The notes: generated by a model not told the origin, from the sequence alone. A stretch of DNA of 32,591 nucleotides from Chroococcus sp. CMT-3BRIN-NPC107 (GCA_019359635.1 JAHHGY010000042.1:1-32591), one strand, 5' to 3'. Positions 8,863-16,520 are shown, numbered from the stretch's first letter. A program made the numbers and translations.

Positions 8863-10416
8863 TCAGGTAGAAACTAAAGCTTTTTCTCTGGGTTTGGCTT
8901 GAAAATGCTCGATGAGCAAGTCGCGCAATACAGGTTGCAAGTCTTCGCAGGCAATGCCTTTAGTTACGCAAGTTCCCAAATGCGCGTCTTTACCAACTGT
9001 TCCACCCATGTAAATGTCAACACCTTCTACGGGTTTGCCATTTTTGCGCGCTTTGGTTCCCATCAAGCCGATGTCTGCTACTTGGGGTTGGCCGCAAGAA
9101 TTTGGGCAACCAGTCCAGTGAATGCGAACGGGGCGGGTTAGCTGCACTTCTTGGGCTAAAGATGCAATTTCTTTTAGGGCGCGATTTTTAGTTTCTATTA
9201 AGGCAAAGTTGCAAAATTGCGCTCCCGTACAAGAAACTAATCCTCGCATTAATTGTTCTGGATTAACCGAAAATTTTGCTAATACTGGTTCCTTTAGCAA
9301 TACTTCTAAGCGCGAGTTTGAAACATTGGTAATAATGACGTTTTGCTCAACACTAAACCGAATTTCGCTACTACCATATACTTCCGCCAGCCGTGCTAGT
9401 TCAAACATATCTTGGGCCTCCAAGCGTCCGACGGGAATATGCAAGCCTACATAGTTCAATCCCGGTTGCTTTTGGCTATAAACGCCGATATGATCGCGTT
9501 TTTCCCAATCTATTTCGTCTTTGGCGGCGGCGCTAATTAAGGTTTTACCTAATTGCTTTTCCACCTCTGTGCGAAACTTCTCAAGTCCCCATTCATCGAT
9601 TAGCCACATTAATCGAGATTTTTGCCGATTGGCTCGCAAGCCATTGTCGCGGTAAACTTCTAAAACTGCTCTACATACAGCGACTACATCCTCTGGTGCT
9701 ACCCAAGCATTTAAAGGAATCGCCGCATCGCAGCGTTTAGCAGAGAAAAAGCCACCAACTAGGACATTAAAGCCAAATTTATCGTTTTTAAACGCAGGAA
9801 TAAAAGCTAAATCGTTGATTTCGGCGTGAATTGAATTATCTCGCCCGCCAGAAATAGCGATATTGAACTTTCTCGGCAAGTTGGTAAATTCTAAATTACC
9901 TTCGCCGTTATTCGTAATCATGTCTTGAATTTGATTTGCTAGTTCCCGCGTATCAAATAGCTCATCCGAGTCTAAGCCAGCGATGGGATCTCCGGTAATA
10001 TTGCGAACGTTATCCATTCCTGACTGGATGCTGGTTAAGCCTACTTGCTGCATTTTGTTAAAAATATCTGGCAAGTCTTCTATTCTTACGCCGCGCAGTT
10101 GAATGTTTTGTCTAGTCGTAATATCCGCGCAACCATCATCGCCGTAGCGTTCGACTATTTCGCCTAATACTCGTAACTGATGGCTATTTATAATCCCATT
10201 GGGTAATCGCAGGCGCATCATAAATTTGCCGGGAGTGACGGGACGAAAAAATACGCCCAGCCATTTTAGTCGATGTTCCCTATCCGTATCGTCCATTGCT
10301 TCCCAGCCGATAGACGCAAATTGTGCTAGTTCTGCTTTTACGGCTAATCCATCTTTTTCGCTTTTAAATTTTTCAAATTTATTTAAGCTTGTTTTGGCGA
10401 TCGCATCTGCTGTCAT
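8863..10416 (-). CDS. nirA: Ferredoxin-nitrite reductase NirA
   Basis: Six-electron reduction of nitrite to ammonium with reduced ferredoxin, using a coupled siroheme and [4Fe-4S] centre. The four Cys ligands are C396, C402, C437 and C441 (SCTGAQFC and TGCPNSC). The two nitrite/sulfite reductase half-domains are present, with the siroheme-contacting DITTRQNIQLRG at about 98-109. The 517-residue length is normal for the cyanobacterial enzyme, and there is no C-terminal ferredoxin domain as seen in some relatives. The ATG has AAGG about 9 nt upstream. It is the first gene of the operon, directly behind the NtcA promoter. Confidence 0.97.
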   Translation of the reverse strand: MTADAIAKTSLNKFEKFKSEKDGLAVKAELAQFASIGWEAMDDTDREHRLKWLGVFFRPVTPGKFMMRLRLPNGIINSHQLRVLGEIVERYGDDGCADITTRQNIQLRGVRIEDLPDIFNKMQQVGLTSIQSGMDNVRNITGDPIAGLDSDELFDTRELANQIQDMITNNGEGNLEFTNLPRKFNIAISGGRDNSIHAEINDLAFIPAFKNDKFGFNVLVGGFFSAKRCDAAIPLNAWVAPEDVVAVCRAVLEVYRDNGLRANRQKSRLMWLIDEWGLEKFRTEVEKQLGKTLISAAAKDEIDWEKRDHIGVYSQKQPGLNYVGLHIPVGRLEAQDMFELARLAEVYGSSEIRFSVEQNVIITNVSNSRLEVLLKEPVLAKFSVNPEQLMRGLVSCTGAQFCNFALIETKNRALKEIASLAQEVQLTRPVRIHWTGCPNSCGQPQVADIGLMGTKARKNGKPVEGVDIYMGGTVGKDAHLGTCVTKGIACEDLQPVLRDLLIEHFQAKPREKALVST

Positions 10417-10493
10417 GAACTAAACCTTATATTTTCTTTTGCCTAGCAAGGCTCAAAATTGCCTAGATTTAAAAAAAATTGCTAATTGCTGCT

Positions 10494-10535
10494 AGGTTAT
10501 TAAACTTCAAGCCCTCAGTTCGTATCTTGCGCTAC
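10494..10535 (-). promoter_or_regulatory. NtcA-activated promoter of the nirA operon
   Basis: Read toward nirA, GTAGCGCAAGATAC (10522-10535) is a perfect NtcA palindrome GTA-N8-TAC. After exactly 22 nt comes TAACCT (10494-10499), fitting the TAN3T -10 box. This is the canonical class II NtcA promoter layout, with the activator replacing the -35 box. Transcription would start near 10487 and leave a leader of about 70 nt before the nirA ATG. Confidence 0.88.
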
Positions 10536-10628
10536 ACCATTTAGGCGAACTAGATTTGAGTAGAGTTTGTTAGATAATCTTTGAGTGCTTGTTAGTATTC
10601 AAGTTATGATTAATTAACACTTAGTTTC

Positions 10629-10642
10629 GTATCTTTAGTAAC
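10629..10642. promoter_or_regulatory. Imperfect NtcA-like site
   Basis: GTATCTTTAGTAAC is GTA-N8-AAC, one base off the NtcA palindrome. It lies about 100 bp upstream of the perfect site, between nirA and the divergent Rieske gene. It could be a secondary NtcA site or serve the Rieske gene. It has no clear -10 box at the right distance, so it may be chance. The rest of 10417-10800 holds no gene that I can see. Confidence 0.3.
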
Positions 10643-10800
10643 AAAATATTGCGTAATATGACTAAAACGCATGAAATTTATGTATTTTTTTCATGAAATA
10701 CCTATCAAAAGAAAGATGAATGGGTGAGATATCAGCTAAAAGACTGAAGACTGTTTTAATTTTTGTAAAGTTTTATATATTCCAATTGAAGTAGAATGCT

Positions 10801-11226
10801 GTGGATAGACGAACTTTTTTAAACTGGGTGGGTGTAGGTTTGTTAGCAAGTTCTTTGCCTGTAGCGATCGCAGCCTGTTCTTCTCAAACGACCCAAGCCG
10901 AATCTACTAATAATAAAGGTGGGTTTAAGGTGGTGGGGAAAGTATCACAGTTAAGCAAAAATGATCGATTACTTAACAAAAATTCTCCTGTTGGGGCAGT
11001 TTTAGTAGTTCGCACCAGTCCAACTAGCAATCTCAGCGCCGTAAATCCTACCTGTACTCATAAAGGTTGTACGGTAGATTGGGCAGCTAAGTCACAAAAA
11101 TTTGTTTGCCCTTGCCATGCTGCAGAATATGGAATTGATGGCAAAGTTTTAAAAGGGCCTGCTTCCCAACCCTTGAAAACTTACAAAGCTAAAATTGAGG
11201 GCGATTCGGTGTTGGTGAGTTCATAA
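10801..11226 (+). CDS. Tat-exported Rieske [2Fe-2S] protein
   Basis: A small single-domain Rieske electron-transfer protein of 141 residues. The N-terminus has a twin-Arg motif (DRRTFLNW), a hydrophobic stretch and AIAAC with C26 as a possible lipobox Cys. This suggests Tat export and perhaps lipid anchoring. The Rieske ligands are C85/H87 (CTHKGC) and C103/H106 (CPCH), with C90 and C105 placed for the stabilising disulphide. The second box continues AAEYG instead of the common GSxF/Y. It is too short and too different for cytochrome b6f PetC (about 180 residues). The start is GTG at 10801. The redox partner is unknown. Divergence from nirA may be meaningful, but no link to nitrite reduction can be shown from sequence. 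Confidence 0.85.
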   Translation: MDRRTFLNWVGVGLLASSLPVAIAACSSQTTQAESTNNKGGFKVVGKVSQLSKNDRLLNKNSPVGAVLVVRTSPTSNLSAVNPTCTHKGCTVDWAAKSQKFVCPCHAAEYGIDGKVLKGPASQPLKTYKAKIEGDSVLVSS

Positions 11227-11473
11227 ATAAGCACTAATCAGTTCTTTGATAAACCGGATGTAAAAATACTTAAAGGTAGACTTGACTACACGAGGCATTC
11301 CAAAATCAATCGGCATTAACGTATCTGGTAGCCGCCAATCATCTCTATAATGCAACTTGCAACATCAATGGAGTTATTCGATCTTTAATTAAATAATCTT
11401 CTGCATTGCTTTTAATTGCTTGCGCTGCAACGGCTTCACTGCCTTGTCCTATATTAAAACAGTGCGGTGTTGC
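11221..11473 (-). pseudogene. Receiver-domain relic and unassigned open stretch downstream of panD
   Basis: The 247-bp gap between the Rieske gene and panD is not empty. On the minus strand, 11348-11473 reads without a stop as the end of a response-regulator receiver domain: GQGSEAVAAQAIKSNAEDYL, then IKDRITPLMLQVAL. This matches the 'TGQGxExxAVQAxKxGxxDYLxK' end of cyanobacterial hybrid-kinase receivers, including the conserved Lys. The phospho-acceptor part is missing. A TAG follows. From 11343 the next frame is open down to TGA at 11221-11223 (containing DDWRLPDTLMPIDFGMPR) and overlaps the end of the Rieske gene. I do not recognise that part. Read as decayed remnants; the second stretch may be chance. 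Confidence 0.5.
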
Positions 11474-11842
11474 TTAATCATTATAACGCCGCACTTCTTG
11501 AATTTTATTATCCTCGTTCACTAAAACAACGGTAGGACAGTAGGTTTGAAGCTCTTGCTCGTCAAGTTGAGCGTAAGTCATAATAATAACGCGATCGCCT
11601 GCCATACCAAGCCGTGCGGCGGCTCCATTTAATTCAATGGCTCCAGAATTGGCGGGAGATGCGATCGCATAAGTAATTAATCGTTCGCCATTGGCAATAT
11701 TTACTACTTGCACCTGTTCGTAAGGTAAAATTCCCGCAGCATCTAGTAGAGTGCGATCGATGCTAATACTACCTACATAATTAAGGTGGGCAGCCGTGAG
11801 GGTGCAACTATGAATTTTGGCGCTAAGAAATGTTCGTTGCAT
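11474..11842 (-). CDS. panD: Aspartate 1-decarboxylase PanD (pyruvoyl enzyme)
   Basis: Decarboxylates L-aspartate to beta-alanine for pantothenate and CoA synthesis. The proenzyme self-cleaves at Gly24-Ser25 (YVGSIS) to make the pyruvoyl cofactor, and the sequence begins with the family hallmark [11 protein letters not shown]. Choosing the ATG at 11842 puts the cleavage site at exactly residue 24/25. The frame extends 7 codons further, to a TTG at 11863 with another ATG at 11848, but no clear ribosome-binding site favours those. At about 122 residues it is normal length. Beta-alanine feeds phosphopantetheine, which the NRPS carrier domains in this window need. That connection is metabolic, not shown to be regulatory. 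Confidence 0.95.
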   Translation of the reverse strand: MQRTFLSAKIHSCTLTAAHLNYVGSISIDRTLLDAAGILPYEQVQVVNIANGERLITYAIASPANSGAIELNGAAARLGMAGDRVIIMTYAQLDEQELQTYCPTVVLVNEDNKIQEVRRYND

Positions 11843-11902
11843 TGTCATGGGGCGATGGAGCAAGAGGAAAGATGTATTTCTCTCCTCTTACATTTTAGAC
11901 TT

Positions 11903-11917
11903 GTCGGCGCAACCGAC
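11903..11917 (-). terminator. Possible weak hairpin after ppa
   Basis: GTCGG-CGCAA-CCGAC is a perfect 5-bp stem with a 5-base loop, beginning 5 bases after the ppa stop in the ppa-panD gap. No U-rich tail follows on the minus strand, so termination is uncertain. Confidence 0.3.
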
Positions 11918-11921
11918 TGAC

Positions 11922-12464
11922 TTAAGTCGTTTCCGAATCCGAATCTCTACCTTGTTCGCTACCAGCTTTGATACACTTTTCTACTAAAGGCATGACAAAT
12001 TCTACATCTTGCCAGCCGCGAATCTCTGTGACTTTTTTTTCTAAATTTTTATAACTGCGAAAAAACTCGGCAATTTCATCTAACCGATGCGGTGCAATGT
12101 CTTTGAGAGACTTTACATGAGCGTAGCGAGGATCTTTATCGGGGACGCAAAGAATTTTCTCATCGCGATCGCCACCGTCAATCATTTCTAACATTCCAAT
12201 GGGTCTGGCGGCAATTACACAGCCAGGAAATGTTGGCTCGTCCATTAGCACTATTCCGTCTAAAGGATCGCCATCATCGGCTAAGGTATTGGGTACAAAG
12301 CCATAGTCGTAAGGATATTTTACCGACGAATAAAGCACCCGATCCAAAGCAAAGGCGTGTAAATCCTTATCGTACTCGTACTTATTTTTGCTTCCCGCAG
12401 CAATTTCAATCAATACGTTGATTAACCCTGGCTTGGGTTGGGCTGGAATCCGGTCTAAATCCAC
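11922..12464 (-). CDS. ppa: Soluble inorganic pyrophosphatase (family I)
   Basis: Hydrolyses pyrophosphate to two phosphates in the cytoplasm with Mg2+, pulling biosynthetic reactions forward; NRPS adenylation is one PPi source. Family I signature DDGDPLDG and the metal-binding DGGDRDEKI stretch are present, as are KYEYD and [11 protein letters not shown]. The open frame extends 47 codons upstream to 12605, but that extension matches nothing in the family. The GTG at 12464 gives the usual N-terminus ([14 protein letters not shown]). It is preceded by GTGGAGAAATTTT, a good ribosome-binding site, so 180 residues is preferred. The C-terminal tail ([11 protein letters not shown]) is acidic and a little longer than usual. 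Confidence 0.95.
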   Translation of the reverse strand: MDLDRIPAQPKPGLINVLIEIAAGSKNKYEYDKDLHAFALDRVLYSSVKYPYDYGFVPNTLADDGDPLDGIVLMDEPTFPGCVIAARPIGMLEMIDGGDRDEKILCVPDKDPRYAHVKSLKDIAPHRLDEIAEFFRSYKNLEKKVTEIRGWQDVEFVMPLVEKCIKAGSEQGRDSDSETT

Positions 12465-12628
12465 AAAATTTCTCCACTTGAGATTAGGTAATAGAGCGAT
12501 CGCTCCCTTGGAATCGCATTCTAAGATAAAATGGACACTTGCGAGAATAGAATTAGGACAAAATGCCGATTTTATAAGCGATCGCACGTATTTTAGCTGT
12601 ACCATGCAATTTAACGCAGGTATAAGTT

Positions 12629-13090
12629 ATGAGACTAAAAAACCTATTTAGGCAAATTATAGAGACAGGTAAAGATGACAATTTTCTTCACCTAGTTCAC
12701 TACGTAGAAAAAATTGTGTCTAAGCTGCTCGCTATAGCGATGTTACTTGTAATTCTTATTGCCATAGTTGATCTAGGGATACTTTTATTTAGAGAGTTAC
12801 TTACTGAACCTGTAGGGTTTTTTAATACAACCCTAATTGAACTATTTGGCTTATTTTTAAATATTTTAGTTGCTTTAGAACTACTAGAAAATATTACAGC
12901 TTACTTAGAAAAAAATGTTATTCAAGTTGAATTAGTAATAGTTACATCTTTAATTGCAGTGGCGCGAAAACTGATTATCCTAGACTTAGACAAAACTTCT
13001 GGTAGCCAATTAATCGGGCTGGCGATCGCAATTTTTGCCTTGTCGGTTAGTTATTGGATTGTCCGCCGCAGCAATCTTAAACCATCTTAA
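12629..13090 (+). CDS. PsiE-family membrane protein
   Basis: A 153-residue integral membrane protein with a basic N-terminal segment and four probable helices at about 31-54, 66-86, 97-113 and 124-144. The middle (LFLNILVALELLENITAY) and the AVARKLIILDL segment resemble the phosphate-starvation-inducible PsiE family, whose biochemical role is not established. AGG lies about 9 nt before the ATG. It is followed after 11 bp by narM, so the two are probably co-transcribed. GTA-N9-TAC lies upstream but has the wrong spacing for NtcA. Confidence 0.8.
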   Translation: MRLKNLFRQIIETGKDDNFLHLVHYVEKIVSKLLAIAMLLVILIAIVDLGILLFRELLTEPVGFFNTTLIELFGLFLNILVALELLENITAYLEKNVIQVELVIVTSLIAVARKLIILDLDKTSGSQLIGLAIAIFALSVSYWIVRRSNLKPS

Positions 13091-13101
13091 TCAAAAATAC
13101 T

Positions 13102-13551
13102 ATGACTTTTTTTGAATTTGAAGCCGATTTTGTCGATAATCTCCGTTGTATTCCCATGCAAGTACGTTTTAAACTAGACACTTGTGGAATTAAGCTTAAA
13201 CTATCAGATTGGACGCATTTTAGCGAAGCAGAACGTCAAGCATTGGTAGAGCAACCTTGCACTACGACCAGCGAAATTCAAACCTATTGCCAAAAGTTGC
13301 AAATTTTGGTGCAAAAACACACTGGTAGCCAAGCTAAAGATATACAAGTAGACGCAAACCCCGAATGGACGAATTCTACTAATATTTCGCCTAATGTACA
13401 AGAAAAAGCTCAAGAATTAGGGGTAATTTTGACAGTGCAGCAATGGCAAGCTTTGACTCCTTTACAGCGATTTGCTTTAATTAAACTCAGTCGTCCCAGT
13501 CATGAAAATAAGAATTTTCTTCCTGCACTGCAAGAATTTTATCTAGTTTAA
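13102..13551 (+). CDS. narM: Nitrate reductase-associated protein NarM
   Basis: A 149-residue soluble protein of the cyanobacterial nitrate-reductase-associated family. In Synechococcus, narM is needed for active nitrate reductase, probably in cofactor insertion or maturation of NarB. The N-terminus (FFEFEADFVDNLRCIPMQVR) and the repeated WTHFSEAERQAL / WQALTPLQRFAL helices are what I recognise. I see no cofactor motif. Its position near the nir-nrt-narB operon supports the call, though it is on the other strand with panD, ppa and a PsiE-like gene in between. No obvious Shine-Dalgarno precedes the ATG, and translation may be coupled to the psiE-like gene 11 bp upstream. Confidence 0.85.
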   Translation: MTFFEFEADFVDNLRCIPMQVRFKLDTCGIKLKLSDWTHFSEAERQALVEQPCTTTSEIQTYCQKLQILVQKHTGSQAKDIQVDANPEWTNSTNISPNVQEKAQELGVILTVQQWQALTPLQRFALIKLSRPSHENKNFLPALQEFYLV

Positions 13552-13673
13552 AGACTAACAACTTACTTCAGCATAGAACCTATTTAGAACGGAGATTTTT
13601 TGCAAATATTTCAAGGAATAAATTTTTATCTTCACATCAATTTCATGGGAATTTAAACTAAAAAACATAAATC

Positions 13674-13697
13674 AGAGTAAATACGGTACTTTACTCT
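13674..13697. other. Perfect inverted repeat in the narM to adenylation-gene gap
   Basis: AGAGTAAA-TACGGTAC-TTTACTCT is a perfect 8-bp inverted repeat around an 8-base centre. It lies in the AT-rich, 373-bp gap (13552-13924) that otherwise holds no gene. There is no T-run, so an operator or an end-of-narM hairpin are the options. The centre GGTAC is not an NtcA site. Confidence 0.4.
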
Positions 13698-13824
13698 ATG
13701 AAGCTTAATTAGCTCAAAAATTTCTGTAATTACACGAATTGCGGAGAGACAGCAGTATTTGTTAAAAAATTAAGGTATGTCTACTAATCTTGATTTGAGG
13801 TATTAAGGGCAAAAATTGGCTTTT

Positions 13825-13830
13825 TATAAT
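13825..13830 (+). promoter_or_regulatory. Candidate -10 box for the adenylation gene
   Basis: TATAAT is a perfect -10 hexamer about 95 bp before the ATG at 13925. The hexamer 17 bp upstream (ATTAAG) is a poor -35, so confidence is limited. The gene itself has AGG about 9 nt before its ATG. Confidence 0.3.
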
Positions 13831-13924
13831 TTTGACAATGAAGATGTAATTTTTGGATGTGTAACTAGCTATTAAAACATGAAAGTTTGAATATTAATTT
13901 AATTAAAAAATTAGGTAATAAGTT

Positions 13925-15751
13925 ATGAATAATATTAGGCGTGATTTTTCTCCAACTCAAAAGCAAATTTTAGACCTTTCTTTGTTAACTGCGGGAGAGA
14001 AAGAACAGCTATTACAGAAGTGGAATAACACGAAAACTAACTATCCTCAAGATCGATGTATTCATCAACTTTTTGAGGAACAAGTAAAAAAAACGCCTCA
14101 TAAAATAGCTGTCAGCTTTGAAAATCAGCAACTTACTTACCAACAATTAAACCAACGCGCCAATCAACTAGCTCGTTACTTACAAAAAGCAAATGTCAGA
14201 CCCGAAACTATGGTAGGAATTTGCCTAGAACGAAGTTTGGATTTAATCGTTGGCTTGCTCGGCATTCTTAAAGCAGGCGGTTCTTACGTACCATTAGATC
14301 CTGCCTATCCCTACGATCGCTTGGCATTTATGTTGCAAGACTTGCAGCTTCCAATATTGTTAACAAAAATTGGTTGTTTAGAGCGCTTACCCCAACATTT
14401 TGGCGATACGGTACTTATGGATATAGAGGAGGACGCGATCGCACTTTTAAGCGACTCAAACCCCCAAAGCACCATCACCGCCGAAAACTTAGCTTACACT
14501 ATTTATAACTCTGGCACGGGTAAACCTAAAGGCATACAAATTAGCCATCACGCGGTAGTCAATTTCTTATCTTCTATGAGTAAAGAGCCAGGAATGAGCG
14601 ATCGAGATGTCATGCTGGCTACCACTACCATCTGTTTTAATATTGCCAGCTTAGAAATTTACCTGCCGCTCGTAGTAGGGGCAGAAATTGCTTTAGTTAG
14701 CCGCGAAGTTGCTGCCAACCCAGTGCGGCTAGCACAGAGCATAGTTGAGAAGATTACAGTTATGCAAGCAATTCCTAGCACTTGGCGGAGTCTTTTAGCC
14801 TCTGGCTGGAATGGTAGCAAACACTTAAAAGCTCTTTGCGGTGGCGAAGCATTGCCTAAAGGGCTAGCAAGGCAGCTATTAGACAAAGTAGGGTCACTAT
14901 GGAATATGTACGGCGCTCCTGAAACTACAAGTTGGGCGACAGTTTGCAAAGTGGAGCCAAATCAAACACTAATTTCTATAGGTAGACCAATTGCGAATAC
15001 GCAAATTTATATACTAGATCGTTTTTTGAGGCGCAAAAGCGATCCCGTCACGCCAGTACCAATTGGAGTCGTAGGAGAAATGTGGATTGGTGGGGCTTGT
15101 TTAGCTCGTGGATACTTTAATAGCGAACAAACCTCAGACAAATTTGTACCTAATCCGTTTACTGACACCAATTCTCGCCTGTACAAAACTGGAGACTTGG
15201 CTCGTTATCTTCCAGATGGGAAAATTGAGTTTGTGGGGAGACTAGATAATCAAGTAAAAATTTGCGGTTTCCGCGTAGAGCTAGAGGATGTTGAAGCTAC
15301 TTTATGTCAGCATTTGGCGATCGCCGAAGCTGTAGTTGTTGTCCGCGAAAATTTAGTTTCAAAAGATAAATATTTAGCAGCTTATGTAGTTTTGCAGCCG
15401 CAATTTTTGCAGATGTTTCAGCAAAAAGCCGCAGTAGACAACACTGAAAGAAGTTTTCCATTGCCAAACCTTTACAATCAACCTGCTCTAATTTTTGACC
15501 CAGTATTTAATAGCAATAGCTTCACAATACCTAATGATGCTTTAAAAGCTATGCCAATGTTAAATAGTTGCGCCGATAGTTTTGGAGAGCAACAAATCAA
15601 TCAGCTATCAAAGCAGCTAAAATCTTTCCTTCAAGAGGAGCTAGACGAATACGCCATTCCATCGGTTTATATTGTTCTAGAAGCCCTGCCAGTTACTTCT
15701 AATGGCAAAGTAGATCGGCGAGCTCTACCTGAACCAGATTATTTAGATTGA
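13925..15751 (+). CDS. Stand-alone NRPS-type adenylation protein, degenerate
   Basis: An intact 608-residue A domain of the amino-acid-activating class, with no condensation, carrier or thioesterase domain. It begins like the linker behind a C domain (LTAGEKEQLLQKWNN), as if cut from a larger NRPS. Core motifs remain (YKTGDLARYLPDG, NGKVDRRAL) but key ones deviate. The phosphate loop is YNSGTGKPKG (194-203), one residue short of YTSGSTGxPKG. The FDxS Asp that binds the substrate amino group is Asn239 (FNIAS). YGPTE has become YGAPE, and QVKIRG is QVKICG. By alignment to GrsA the pocket reads N-I-L-Q-L-G-M-S-W-K, close to the glycine code D-I-L-Q-L-G-L-I-W-K. About 80 unusual residues sit between motifs A8 and A10 (about 490-570), where methyltransferases insert elsewhere. 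Probably inactive or repurposed. Confidence 0.85.
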   Translation: MNNIRRDFSPTQKQILDLSLLTAGEKEQLLQKWNNTKTNYPQDRCIHQLFEEQVKKTPHKIAVSFENQQLTYQQLNQRANQLARYLQKANVRPETMVGICLERSLDLIVGLLGILKAGGSYVPLDPAYPYDRLAFMLQDLQLPILLTKIGCLERLPQHFGDTVLMDIEEDAIALLSDSNPQSTITAENLAYTIYNSGTGKPKGIQISHHAVVNFLSSMSKEPGMSDRDVMLATTTICFNIASLEIYLPLVVGAEIALVSREVAANPVRLAQSIVEKITVMQAIPSTWRSLLASGWNGSKHLKALCGGEALPKGLARQLLDKVGSLWNMYGAPETTSWATVCKVEPNQTLISIGRPIANTQIYILDRFLRRKSDPVTPVPIGVVGEMWIGGACLARGYFNSEQTSDKFVPNPFTDTNSRLYKTGDLARYLPDGKIEFVGRLDNQVKICGFRVELEDVEATLCQHLAIAEAVVVVRENLVSKDKYLAAYVVLQPQFLQMFQQKAAVDNTERSFPLPNLYNQPALIFDPVFNSNSFTIPNDALKAMPMLNSCADSFGEQQINQLSKQLKSFLQEELDEYAIPSVYIVLEALPVTSNGKVDRRALPEPDYLD

Positions 15752-15815
15752 ACTTTAGTAACCCTCCGGCACGAAGCAAAGTCTCAGTATGTATATAAGG
15801 AACAACTCTTGAAAA

Positions 15816-16520
15816 ATGCTTGATTGTAGTTGGCATTTGTCCCCAAACCAGTTATTAGTTAATAAAAATGAAGTTCATATCTGGCGTTCTACTCTCAACT
15901 TACCTAGAGAAAAAGTAGAAATATTAGCTCAAACTTTGTCTGCCGACGAACTTAAGAGGGCGCAAAAGTTTCACTTTGAGCAAGATCGGCAAAGGTTTAT
16001 GGTGGCGCGGGGATTGCTGAGAACAATTTTAGGTAACTATTTAGCTGTACCCGCAGCTTTATTAGAGTTTAACTATGGGCAGCATGGCAAGCCTGCAATT
16101 AGAGACACTTTCTTGCGGTTTAACTTGTCTCACTCCGAAAATTTGGTGTTGTACGCCATAACGCGCGATCGCAACTTGGGAATAGATTTAGAATTTATCC
16201 GCCCGATGAAAGAAGCAGAACAAATCGCCAAGCGATACTTTTCCCTTCAAGAAAATGCAATTTTTCAAGCACTTTCCCCCGACGAAAAACCCGCAGGCTT
16301 TTTTTACCACTGGACGCGCAAAGAAGCTTATTTAAAGGCGGTAGGGGATGGCTTGGCGGCGGGTAATAATGATTTTGATGATACTGTAGCAACAAAGAGC
16401 GATCGCGCCAAACAATGGTTTCTGCGATCTTTTGCTCCTGCCCCAAATTACCTAGCTACGGTAGCTGTAGAAGGTAACGATTGGAATATTCTCTATTTAG
16501 AACCATTTACTTTACTGTAG
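15816..16520 (+). CDS. hetI: 4'-phosphopantetheinyl transferase (HetI/Sfp type)
   Basis: Transfers phosphopantetheine from CoA to the conserved Ser of carrier proteins. Sfp-type motifs are visible: FNLSHSENLVLYA, the Mg-binding GIDLE at about 122-126, and WTRKEAYLKAVGDGL with W-KEA-K. At 234 residues, with the FHFEQDRQRFMVARGLLR segment, it matches cyanobacterial HetI-type enzymes, which are broad and typically the only such enzyme in the cell. AAGGA lies about 15 nt before the ATG, slightly far. It is 64 bp after the adenylation gene on the same strand and is a natural candidate to activate the three carrier domains of the NRPS genes at 20528-32307. That pairing is inferred. Confidence 0.93.
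   Translation: MLDCSWHLSPNQLLVNKNEVHIWRSTLNLPREKVEILAQTLSADELKRAQKFHFEQDRQRFMVARGLLRTILGNYLAVPAALLEFNYGQHGKPAIRDTFLRFNLSHSENLVLYAITRDRNLGIDLEFIRPMKEAEQIAKRYFSLQENAIFQALSPDEKPAGFFYHWTRKEAYLKAVGDGLAAGNNDFDDTVATKSDRAKQWFLRSFAPAPNYLATVAVEGNDWNILYLEPFTLL

Noticed and set aside
12588-12602. GTA-N9-TAC upstream of the PsiE-like gene as an NtcA site
   Set aside because: The spacer is nine bases instead of eight, which breaks the NtcA palindrome, and no TAN3T box lies at 20-24 nt.
12465-12605. 47-residue N-terminal extension of the pyrophosphatase
   Set aside because: Family proteins start at [13 protein letters not shown], a good ribosome-binding site precedes the GTG at 12464, and the extension spans HIP1-rich non-coding-like sequence.
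15390-15640. Methyltransferase relic inside the solitary adenylation protein
   Set aside because: The extra residues sit at the right place between motifs A8 and A10, but no SAM-binding GxGxG motif or other methyltransferase signature can be seen.
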